In this document: in pieces, positions 1-5,615 of the stretch | How the letters are laid out: each line of letters starts with the position of its first letter | How positions within the stretch are numbered: position 1 is the stretch's first letter | Source: Thermoplasmata archaeon | GTDB lineage: Archaea; Thermoplasmatota; Thermoplasmata; Lutacidiplasmatales; UBA184 | Assembly (NCBI GenBank): GCA_030040755.1 | Contig: JASHTC010000129.1 | Coordinates: 1 to 5,975 of the forward strand | Length of the DNA stretch: 5,975 nt | Reading direction: 5' to 3' | Translations under genes and position numbers: made by a program | The notes under the pieces: generated by a model | Databases searched by the model: none | Told to the model about the DNA's origin: nothing | What the model saw: only the letters and a program-made list of their open reading frames with translations

Positions 1-23
1 GCGGGAGGTCCTCCATCGGGCGA

Positions 24-1298
24 CTACGGGTAGATGCCCCGCATCTTCATCGCGTCGACGACGCGCTGGATCGCGACCGCGTAGGCCGCCGTCCGGTTGT
101 GGACGTGGTGTTCCTGCGCGAGCTTGTGCACGTCCGCGTAGGATTGCACCATCACGTGCTCGAGGCGCTTGTTGACGTCGTCCAGGGTCCAGTAGAACCC
201 CTGGATGTCCTGCGCCCACTCGAAGTAGCTGACGGTGACCCCGCCCGCGTTCGCGAGAACATCGGGGAGCACGGTGACCTTCTTCTCGAAGAGGATCGTG
301 TCCGCGGCGGGGAGGGTCGGGCCGTTCGCCGCCTCCGCGACGATCTTCGCCTCGATCTTGTCCGCGTTCCGGGCCGTGATCTGGTTCTCGAGCGCGGCGG
401 GGACGAGGATGTCGACCTTCGCCTCGAGGACCTCGTCGTTGTTCACCGGCTTCGAGCCGGGGAAGCCGACGACCGAGCCGGTCTTCTGCTTGTGGGCCTC
501 GATCGCGTGGGGGTTCATCCCCGCGGAGTTCCAGATCCCGCCCTTCGTGTCGGACGCGGCGACGATCTTGGCGCCCTGCTCGTCGTAGAGGAGCTTGGCC
601 GCGACGCTGCCCGCGTTGCCGAACCCCTGGACCGAGACCGTCGCGCCCTTGACCTTGACACCGGCGTGGGCGGCCGCTTCGCGGATGACGTAGGCGCACC
701 CGCGGCCCGTCGCCTCGCCCCGGCCCTCGCTGCCGCCGAGGCTGATCGGCTTGCCGGTCACGACGCCGGGGACGGAGTATCCCTTCAGCATCGAGTAGGT
801 GTCCATGATCCAGGCCATCGTCTGGGAGTCGGTGTAGACGTCGGGGGCCGGGATGTCCATCTCGGGCCCGATGATCGGGGCGATCTCGCTCGCGTAGCGT
901 CGGGTGAGCCGCTCGAGCTCCCCGTGGGAGAGCTTCTTCGGGTCCACGACGACCCCGCCCTTGGCGCCGCCGTACGGGATGTTGACGACCGCGCACTTCC
1001 AGGTCATCCAGGCCGCGAGCGCGCGGACCTCGTCGAGCGTCACGCCCGGATGGTACCGGATACCCCCCTTGCAGGGGCCCCGGGCCATGTTGTACTGGAC
1101 GCGGTGTCCCGTGAAGACGCGGTACGACCCGTCGTCCATGTGGACCGGGAAGTTGACGGTCAACTCCCGCTTCGGGTGCTTCAACATGTCCCGGACGCCG
1201 GGCTCGACCCCGATCAGGTCCGATACGATGTCGACTTGCTGTTTCGCGGTCTCGAACGGATTGGCGACGGATTCGGTGGTCATCTCACGGTGCGGCAT
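24..1298 (-). CDS. gdhA: Glutamate dehydrogenase, Glu/Leu/Phe/Val dehydrogenase family
   Basis: This 424-residue enzyme should catalyse reversible oxidative deamination of glutamate to 2-oxoglutarate and ammonia with NAD(P) in the cytoplasm, probably as a hexamer. Seen: the three active-site lysines K77 (GPCKGG), K101 (WMTWK) and K113 (PYGGAKGG) have the 24- and 12-residue spacing known from Clostridium symbiosum GDH, and the catalytic aspartate is D153 (PAPDVYT), 40 residues after K113. The substrate-domain end GGSEGRGEATGRG (188-200) is followed by a Rossmann fold with GFGNAG (225-230) and ASD (248-250). The C-terminal GGVTVSYFEW (352-361) is also typical. Length is normal for the family. 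I keep the first ATG (1298) because GAGGGG lies nine bases upstream; a second ATG at 1283 would start at MTTESV but has GTGAG directly abutting it. Cofactor preference (NAD or NADP) cannot be decided by eye. It lies 100 bases downstream of thiL on the same strand and probably has its own promoter. Confidence 0.97.
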   Translation of the reverse strand: MPHREMTTESVANPFETAKQQVDIVSDLIGVEPGVRDMLKHPKRELTVNFPVHMDDGSYRVFTGHRVQYNMARGPCKGGIRYHPGVTLDEVRALAAWMTWKCAVVNIPYGGAKGGVVVDPKKLSHGELERLTRRYASEIAPIIGPEMDIPAPDVYTDSQTMAWIMDTYSMLKGYSVPGVVTGKPISLGGSEGRGEATGRGCAYVIREAAAHAGVKVKGATVSVQGFGNAGSVAAKLLYDEQGAKIVAASDTKGGIWNSAGMNPHAIEAHKQKTGSVVGFPGSKPVNNDEVLEAKVDILVPAALENQITARNADKIEAKIVAEAANGPTLPAADTILFEKKVTVLPDVLANAGGVTVSYFEWAQDIQGFYWTLDDVNKRLEHVMVQSYADVHKLAQEHHVHNRTAAYAVAIQRVVDAMKMRGIYP

Positions 1299-1307
1299 AA
1301 TTCGGTA

Positions 1308-1313
1308 CCCCTC
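1308..1313 (-). promoter_or_regulatory. Shine-Dalgarno sequence of glutamate dehydrogenase
   Basis: On the minus strand GAGGGG sits nine bases before the ATG at 1298. This spacing favours that start over the in-frame ATG fifteen bases further in, and it implies a leadered transcript. Confidence 0.6.
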
Positions 1314-1340
1314 GGGGTGCTCCCGAAACCGGGCGACGGC

Positions 1341-1350
1341 TACTTTACGG
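1341..1350 (-). promoter_or_regulatory. Candidate TATA box for glutamate dehydrogenase
   Basis: The minus strand reads CCGTAAAGTA in the 100-base gap between the thiL stop and the glutamate dehydrogenase start; it is one of the few A/T-rich runs there. With the usual archaeal spacing of about 26 bases, transcription would begin near 1318-1320, leaving a leader of roughly 20 bases that just includes the GAGGGG ribosome binding site. The geometry is consistent, but the box is a poor match to a canonical TTTATA. Confidence 0.4.
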
Positions 1351-1398
1351 TGGCGCGTCCCTGCGAGGGCACGGCACGGCGTTTCGACAACTGACGAC

Positions 1399-2427
1399 CT
1401 AGCCGCGCCCTCGGACGCGTCGGCCGGCGTCGAATGGTCGCCAGCCGCCGGGGGGCATCGGCTCCCGGCGGGCCCGCTCGCGCCCCCGTCCGTGCTGGAG
1501 CCAGCTCCCCGACCCCGGCTCGACCCAACCGATCACGGTGAGGCGACCCCCGACCCGCCGCACGGCCGCGGACGCGCGCGCGACCGCGAAGGCCGGGAGC
1601 GCCGCGAGGAGCTCGTAGTCGCCTCCGTAGACGACCGCCCGCGCGCGGGCCGCGCGGGGGAGCTGCCGCAGCGGACGCTCGAGCGGGAGCCGCGCTTCCG
1701 CGATCACGACCCGGACTCGGCTCGCGGCGGCGAGCAAGCGGCTCGCGTCGGCCAGCCCGTCCGAGGTGTCGAGCATCGCGTGCGCCCACCGGGCGAGCTC
1801 CTCTCCCTCGCGGACGCGGGGATGTACCTCGAGAAGATTCCGCAGCGCACGAGGCCGGCCGCGCGAGGTGCGAACCGAGCTGGCCCACCGGCAGGCCGCG
1901 AGCCCGCCCCGACCGACGGTGCCCGTGGTGACGAGCACGTCGCCCGCGCGCGCGGCGGCCCGCGGCGCCAGGTGTCCCCGGCGACCCCAGCCGACCACCG
2001 TGCTCACGACGGAGCGCGTCGGGGACGGCTTCGTGTCGCCCCCGATGAGGGGAGCGCCGAACCTCCGGCCCATCCGGTCCGCGCCGAGGACCACCGATCG
2101 CGCCCACTGTCGCGGGGTCCCGACCGGGAGCAGCAGCGCGAGGAGGAGGCCGGCCGGACGCGAGCCCTTCGCGGCGGCGTCCGAGAGGCTCACCGCGGCC
2201 GCCGCCCGGCCGACCCACTCCGGGGGGGACTCCCGGCGGAAGTGCGTCCCCTCGACGAGCGCGTCGGTCGTCAGCACCGCCACCCGGCCCGGGGGAGGGA
2301 CCAGGGCCGCCGCGTCGTCGCCCAGGGGGAGGAGCCCCTCCTTCCCGGCGGGGAGCGCGCGGGCGAGCCAGTCGTGGAACTCCTGCTCGTTCAGGGGGCG
2401 CGCACCGGAGGCGGGCCGCGGCGGCAC
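1399..2427 (-). CDS. thiL: Thiamine-monophosphate kinase (ThiL), AIR synthase/PurM-like fold
   Basis: ThiL phosphorylates thiamine monophosphate with ATP to give thiamine diphosphate, the last step of cofactor synthesis. The 342-residue protein has the family's motifs in order: LGDDAA (35-40), TTDALVEGTHF (53-63), SDAAAKGSRPAG (82-93), GGDT (129-132, metal/nucleotide binding), a GDVLVTTG strand (162-169), MLDTSDGLADA (218-228) and GGDYELL (268-274). The last motif is usually GEDYEL, so one acidic residue is replaced by glycine. The C-terminal 30 residues are Arg/Gly-rich and not recognisable. The start is a GTG preceded by GGTGAGGG, which overlaps the TGA of the acyl-CoA dehydrogenase seven bases upstream; no other good start lies nearby, although about ten N-terminal residues precede the conserved part. 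Operon partnership with the acyl-CoA dehydrogenase is probable from spacing, but no functional link is obvious. Confidence 0.9.
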   Translation of the reverse strand: MPPRPASGARPLNEQEFHDWLARALPAGKEGLLPLGDDAAALVPPPGRVAVLTTDALVEGTHFRRESPPEWVGRAAAAVSLSDAAAKGSRPAGLLLALLLPVGTPRQWARSVVLGADRMGRRFGAPLIGGDTKPSPTRSVVSTVVGWGRRGHLAPRAAARAGDVLVTTGTVGRGGLAACRWASSVRTSRGRPRALRNLLEVHPRVREGEELARWAHAMLDTSDGLADASRLLAAASRVRVVIAEARLPLERPLRQLPRAARARAVVYGGDYELLAALPAFAVARASAAVRRVGGRLTVIGWVEPGSGSWLQHGRGRERARREPMPPGGWRPFDAGRRVRGRG

Positions 2428-2431
2428 CGGA

Positions 2432-2439
2432 CCCTCACC
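2432..2439 (-). promoter_or_regulatory. thiL ribosome binding site overlapping the upstream stop codon
   Basis: The minus strand reads GGTGAGGG, which contains the TGA stop of the acyl-CoA dehydrogenase (2437-2435) and ends four bases before the thiL GTG. The GGTGA core matches the archaeal anti-Shine-Dalgarno sequence and lies seven bases from the start. This arrangement suggests termination-reinitiation coupling of thiL to the upstream gene. Confidence 0.6.
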
Positions 2440-3625
2440 GGTACGGGACGAACTCCTTGCCGAGGAGCTCGCGTCCGAGGATGATCCGCATGACGTTGAG
2501 GCCGCCCTCCGCGCCCACGAGGTAGGACATGATCCCGCGGAACCCCAGCTCGAGCCCGACGTCCTTGGTGTACCCCGCGGCCCCGAACCACATCATCACG
2601 CGCTTGACGCACTCGAAGGCGACCTGCGGGGCGGCGAGCTTGACGCTCGCGACCGCCTGGGTGACCTCCGAGCGATGGGAGGGGTCCCCTTTCAGGGTAT
2701 ACGTGTCCAGGAGCCAGGCGGCGCGGCGGCACTGCCACTTGACCGCCTCGACCTGGGTCCATAGGTCGACCAGCTCGAACTGGATCCCCTCGAACTTTCC
2801 GAGCGGCTGGCCGAAGGCCTGGCGCTCCCGGATGTGCGCCATGCCGGTCTCGAGGGCCCGCTCCGCGGCCCCGATGCACGCCGCCGCGACGAACGTGCGG
2901 GCGACCGTGAACCCTTCCATCGCCAGGTCGAACCCCTTGCCGTCGGTCCCGAGCAGATACTTCGCCGGGACCCGGGCGTCTTGATAGGTGAGGGCGCCGG
3001 TCGAGATCCCCATCCGACCGAGGTTCTCGAACTTCTGGGTCGCGATCCCCTCGGTACGCGTCGGCACGTAGACGAACCGGAACCCGCCTTCCTCCGCGCG
3101 GCAGAGGGTGAGGTGCCCGCCGCCGAGGCGCTTGGCCTCCTCGACGCCGGAGACGAACGCCTTCTCCCCGTGGAGGACGAAGGCGGGCCCCTCCTTCCGC
3201 GAGGTCGTTCGCAGGTGCGCTAGATCGCTGCCGCCCGTCGGCTCCGTCGTGGCGATCCCGAGGAAGGCGCGGCCGGCGCAGACGGCCGGCAACACCTCCC
3301 GCTTGGCTTCCTCGGTGCCGTGCACCGCGAGGATGTGACCCCAGCCCGCCTCGAGCAGGAAGAAGACGGCCGTCGCCATCGAGAAGTCGCCCCGACCCAC
3401 CTCCTCGGCCGCGATCTCGGTGAGGACCGCCGAGGCCCCCATCCCGCCGTACTCGGCCGGGACGGGCATCGCCAGCAGGCCGAGGTGGGCCATCTCGGCC
3501 AGCACGGCGTCCGGGATGCGGCCCTCCGCGTCGATCGTTCGCTCGTGCGGGCGGAGCATCTTGTCGCCGAACCGGCGCACGGCGCTCTGGAACGCCTCCT
3601 CCTCGTCGCTCAGCCGGAAGTCCAT
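2435..3625 (-). CDS. Acyl-CoA dehydrogenase (FAD-dependent)
   Basis: This is a full-length member of the acyl-CoA dehydrogenase family (396 residues; family about 380-400), which introduces a 2,3 double bond into an acyl-CoA and passes electrons through FAD to an electron transfer flavoprotein. Seen: N-terminal helical domain (1-120) with LGLLAMPVPAEYGG (48-61); the central beta domain with the flavin/substrate loop TTEPTGGSDL (126-135) and GEKAFVSG (153-160); and the C-terminal helical domain with RERQAFGQPLGKFEGIQFEL (266-285). The likely catalytic base is E373 in GAEGGLNVMR, at the position of the IYEGT glutamate of medium-chain enzymes, although the neighbouring tyrosine is alanine here. 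The substrate cannot be told: fatty, branched-chain or alicyclic acyl-CoA are all possible. The ATG at 3625 gives the expected MDFRLSDEEE N-terminus. It is the first gene of a likely two-gene operon with thiL and is divergent from GAPDH. No etfAB or beta-oxidation gene is in view. Confidence 0.95.
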   Translation of the reverse strand: MDFRLSDEEEAFQSAVRRFGDKMLRPHERTIDAEGRIPDAVLAEMAHLGLLAMPVPAEYGGMGASAVLTEIAAEEVGRGDFSMATAVFFLLEAGWGHILAVHGTEEAKREVLPAVCAGRAFLGIATTEPTGGSDLAHLRTTSRKEGPAFVLHGEKAFVSGVEEAKRLGGGHLTLCRAEEGGFRFVYVPTRTEGIATQKFENLGRMGISTGALTYQDARVPAKYLLGTDGKGFDLAMEGFTVARTFVAAACIGAAERALETGMAHIRERQAFGQPLGKFEGIQFELVDLWTQVEAVKWQCRRAAWLLDTYTLKGDPSHRSEVTQAVASVKLAAPQVAFECVKRVMMWFGAAGYTKDVGLELGFRGIMSYLVGAEGGLNVMRIILGRELLGKEFVPYR

Positions 3626-3646
3626 GGTCCGCCGGCGCGACGGTTC

Positions 3647-3660
3647 CCAAGGCTAAAGGC
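3647..3660 (-). promoter_or_regulatory. Candidate promoter box of the acyl-CoA dehydrogenase-thiL operon
   Basis: The minus strand reads GCCTTTAGCCTTGG, with a TTTAG core at 3657-3653. From that core to the ATG at 3625 is about 27 bases, so the transcript would start at or within a few bases of the start codon. A weak GGCGG lies only three bases before the ATG, too close for a good ribosome binding site. The box resembles the one for the divergent gene at 11 of 14 positions. Confidence 0.45.
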
Positions 3661-3670
3661 TTCGGGGCTC

Positions 3671-3684
3671 CCCCGCGTGCGGGG
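3671..3684. repeat. Short palindrome between the divergent promoters
   Basis: CCCCGC, GT, GCGGGG forms a perfect six-base inverted repeat with a two-base centre. It lies between the two TATA-like boxes that face away from each other, so a dimeric regulator bound there could affect both operons. In GC-rich DNA a short palindrome like this can also arise by chance. Confidence 0.4.
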
Positions 3685-3687
3685 AAC

Positions 3688-3701
3688 GCCTTTAACTTCG
3701 G
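3688..3701 (+). promoter_or_regulatory. Candidate promoter box of GAPDH
   Basis: The sequence GCCTTTAACTTCGG contains TTTAA at 3691-3695, about 33 bases before the GAPDH ATG. With a 26-28 base spacing the transcript would start near 3718-3720, leaving a leader of only about eight to ten bases. No Shine-Dalgarno sequence precedes the ATG, which fits a short-leader or leaderless mRNA. Confidence 0.5.
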
Positions 3702-3727
3702 CCGACTCGACCGAGCCGCGGGGCGCG

Positions 3728-4756
3728 ATGACGACGGTCCGGGTCGGGGTCAACGGGTTCGGCACCATCGGCAAACGCGTCGCCGCCGCCATCGCGAAAC
3801 AGCCCGACATGACCCTGGTCGGGGTCGCCAAGACCCACCCCAGCTTCGAGGCCCGGGAGGCCCTCCGGAGCGGCTACCGGCTCTACGTCACCGGGACCGG
3901 CGACCTGGCGGCCTTCGACCGGGTGGGCCTCCGCACCGCCGGCCGCGTCGAGGAGATGCTCCACGACGTGGACGTGGTGGTCGACGCCGCCCCCGACAAG
4001 GTCGGGCAGGAGAACCTCCACCTCTACCAGGAGGCCGGGGTCCGCGCGGTCTTCCAGGGCGGGGAGAAGTCGGACGTCGCCGAGGTCTCGTTCAACGCGC
4101 TCGCGAACTACGCGGCCGCGAAGGGGCACCGGACCGTGCGCGTGGTCTCGTGCAACACGACCGGCCTCGCCCGGGCCGCCTCCGTGCTCACCACCCGGTG
4201 GGAGGTCGACCATTGGGAGGCGACGATCGTCCGGCGGGCCGCCGACCCCGCGGAGACGAAGCGCGGTCCGCTCAACGGGATCATCCCCACCCTCCAGATC
4301 CCCTCCCACCACGGCCACGACGTCAACTCGATCCTCCCCCAGCTCCACATCACGACCACGGCGGTGGTCGTGCCGACGACCTTGATGCACGTGCACGTCA
4401 ACAACGTTCGCTTCCGGACGGGACCGAAGGACGCGGCCGAGCTGGTCGAGGCGCTGCGGGGCACCGCGCGCTTCCACGTCTTCGCCCGGTGGGAGGGGAT
4501 TCAGGGGACCCCCCAGGTCATGGAGTTCGCCCGCGACCGGGGCCTCGGCCGATCGGACATGATGGAGAACGTCCTCTGGGAGGAGGGGGTCCGGGTGGAC
4601 GGCCGGACCGCGACGTTCTTCCAGGCGATCCATCAGGAGTCGGTCGTGATCCCCGAGGTCGTCGACGCGATCCGGGCGATGTTCGACCTGGCGCCCGATG
4701 CCGCGCACTCGATCGCGATGACCGACCGCGCGCTCGGGATCCCGCCCCCGCCCTAG
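3728..4756 (+). CDS. gap: Class II (archaeal) glyceraldehyde-3-phosphate dehydrogenase, phosphorylating
   Basis: The enzyme interconverts glyceraldehyde 3-phosphate and 1,3-bisphosphoglycerate with NAD(P) in the cytoplasm; in many archaea it serves mainly gluconeogenesis. The 342-residue length is normal for the archaeal class. Seen: an N-terminal Rossmann motif VGVNGFGTIGKR (6-17), GVAKTHPSFEAR (32-43), a second nucleotide-domain strand VDVVVDAAPDKVG (81-93), FQGGEKSDVA (109-118), and the catalytic cysteine C142 in SCNTTGLAR (141-149). The catalytic domain continues with RRAADP (169-174), KRGPLNGIIP (178-187), PSHHGHDVN (192-200) and PTTLMHVHVNNV (216-227). These are hallmarks of the archaeal class and not of the bacterial/eukaryotic GapA type. 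The ATG at 3728 puts the dinucleotide-binding strand right at the N-terminus, as expected. The gene is divergent from the acyl-CoA dehydrogenase and its stop overlaps that of the convergent membrane-protein gene. Confidence 0.98.
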   Translation: MTTVRVGVNGFGTIGKRVAAAIAKQPDMTLVGVAKTHPSFEAREALRSGYRLYVTGTGDLAAFDRVGLRTAGRVEEMLHDVDVVVDAAPDKVGQENLHLYQEAGVRAVFQGGEKSDVAEVSFNALANYAAAKGHRTVRVVSCNTTGLARAASVLTTRWEVDHWEATIVRRAADPAETKRGPLNGIIPTLQIPSHHGHDVNSILPQLHITTTAVVVPTTLMHVHVNNVRFRTGPKDAAELVEALRGTARFHVFARWEGIQGTPQVMEFARDRGLGRSDMMENVLWEEGVRVDGRTATFFQAIHQESVVIPEVVDAIRAMFDLAPDAAHSIAMTDRALGIPPPP

Positions 4757-5469
4757 CCCCCCGTCGACCCGTCCGCGCGTGCCGGTGTCGCGGCCGCCGA
4801 CAGACGCTGCTCGAAGTCACGGGCGAGCGCGCCCGCGTCGTGGGCCAGCCCCGGCGGGACCGAGACCTCGACCGCGGGGCGGCGCGACCCCCGCACCTCC
4901 GAGCGGACCCCCGCGGCGAGCCACGCCAGGTACGGTCCTCCGGTCCGGGCGGCGGGCGAACCGCTCGCGACCGGACGGCCCGTCCGCAGCACGACCACGG
5001 CCACCTCGCTCTGGAAGGAGCGGCCGTAGCGAAGCCAGAACAGCGCGGCGACCAGAGCGCCCCCGCCCGCCCACGCGACGGCGACCGACGGGGCGTCCAC
5101 CGCCACCGCGTTGAAGATCCCGAGCCCCAACCCGGCGCCGAACAGGACGTAGACGGAGACCCGGGTCGGGGCCGGCATCGAGACGCTCCGCCGGCGACGC
5201 TCCGCGAGGGTCTCGGAGCGTCGAGGGTATCCACGGGAAGAAGCGCCCCCTCCGGTCGCGACGTCCTCGTGGATCGAGAGGATCTCGAAGCCGGCCGCCC
5301 CGAGGGTCGCCCGGATCGCTTCCGTGACCCGAGGCCAGGGCACCGCCGGGAGGGGCACGTCCTGGCGGAGCGGGAAGGTGAGTCCCTCGGGGACCGAGAG
5401 CGTCGGAATCGTCAGGTGGGAGTGGACCAGCACAGCAGGCGCCGGGGCGGATCCGGACGGGGGGTCCAT
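4753..5469 (-). CDS. Uncharacterised protein with a two-helix membrane hairpin
   Basis: I do not recognise this 238-residue protein. Its sequence has three parts: a soluble N-terminal region (about 1-95) with a plausible folded segment TEAIRATLGAAGFEILSIHE (49-68); two predicted membrane helices (about 103-125 and 128-147) separated by a very short turn; and a soluble C-terminal region (150-238) beginning SEVAVVVLRTGRP. RRRR at 91-94 before the first helix and RYGR after the second suggest that both ends face the cytoplasm. There is no signal peptide and no catalytic motif I can name. The amphipathic and hydrophobic pattern makes this frame more credible than the opposite-strand frames, which are Arg/Pro/Gly-rich. 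The ATG at 5469 has GGGAGA almost abutting it, too close to be a normal ribosome binding site, so the mRNA may be leaderless; a GTG at 5433 is an alternative. It is divergent from rpo7 and converges on GAPDH with overlapping stop codons. Confidence 0.75.
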   Translation of the reverse strand: MDPPSGSAPAPAVLVHSHLTIPTLSVPEGLTFPLRQDVPLPAVPWPRVTEAIRATLGAAGFEILSIHEDVATGGGASSRGYPRRSETLAERRRRSVSMPAPTRVSVYVLFGAGLGLGIFNAVAVDAPSVAVAWAGGGALVAALFWLRYGRSFQSEVAVVVLRTGRPVASGSPAARTGGPYLAWLAAGVRSEVRGSRRPAVEVSVPPGLAHDAGALARDFEQRLSAAATPARADGSTGG

Positions 5470-5512
5470 TCTCCCTACTAACGGGATGGTGGATGTTCTA
5501 CTCTTCTGGTCG

Positions 5513-5534
5513 GCCGGGGACCGCCCTCCCCGGC
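5513..5534. repeat. Inverted repeat, 8-base arms, 6-base loop
   Basis: GCCGGGGA (5513-5520) and TCCCCGGC (5527-5534) are perfect reverse complements separated by CCGCCC. The repeat lies in the divergent region, 43 bases from the membrane-protein start and about 50 bases before the rpo7 TATA box. It could be an operator. It is not an obvious terminator because both flanking genes read away from it and no T-run follows. Confidence 0.5.
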
Positions 5535-5557
5535 GCCGAAGCCGACGTGGCGGCCCC

Positions 5558-5576
5558 GTCGCCCGTCTACGGCGAC
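5558..5576. repeat. Inverted repeat just upstream of the rpo7 TATA box
   Basis: GTCGCC (5558-5563) and GGCGAC (5571-5576) are perfect reverse complements with a seven-base spacer. The right arm ends eight bases before the TATA box, next to the presumed TFB recognition element, a usual place for archaeal activator or repressor sites. Six-base arms in GC-rich DNA may be chance. Confidence 0.35.
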
Positions 5577-5584
5577 CCCAAGAA

Positions 5585-5591
5585 TTTTATA
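5585..5591 (+). promoter_or_regulatory. TATA box of rpo7
   Basis: TTTTATA stands out in a GC-rich background and is preceded by purine-rich AAGAA, consistent with a TFB recognition element. The box ends 24 bases before the ATG, so transcription should begin at or within a base or two of the start codon. This is the clearest promoter in the window. Confidence 0.75.
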
Positions 5592-5615
5592 GGACACTCC
5601 GCTCGCGCGCGAGGC

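Noticed and set aside
4..14. GGAGG-T-CCTCC inverted repeat after the glutamate dehydrogenase stop, considered as a terminator.
   Set aside because: A one-base loop cannot form a stable hairpin and no T-run is visible before the window edge.
1..16. A possible start of another minus-strand gene (ATG at 16, seven bases after the glutamate dehydrogenase stop).
   Set aside because: Only five codons are visible before the window edge and there is no good ribosome binding site, so a gene cannot be supported.
99..1394. A 431-codon open frame on the + strand opposite glutamate dehydrogenase.
   Set aside because: It is antisense to a gene with complete catalytic motifs, and its product is Arg/Asp/Val-rich low-complexity sequence, as expected from reading GC-rich codons backwards.
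904..2484. Long + strand frames (904-2484 and 1766-2764) opposite glutamate dehydrogenase, thiL and the acyl-CoA dehydrogenase.
   Set aside because: They cross gene boundaries, have no recognisable motif and are dominated by Arg, Pro and Gly; they are GC-driven shadows.
2391..3650. A 419-codon minus-strand frame overlapping the acyl-CoA dehydrogenase in another frame.
   Set aside because: The same strand and span encode a full acyl-CoA dehydrogenase with all family motifs; the alternative product is Arg/Gly-rich with none.
4150..5481. A 443-codon + strand frame running from inside GAPDH over the membrane-protein gene.
   Set aside because: It starts within GAPDH in another frame and its product is charged Arg/Pro/Gly low-complexity; the minus-strand frame gives a normal two-helix protein.
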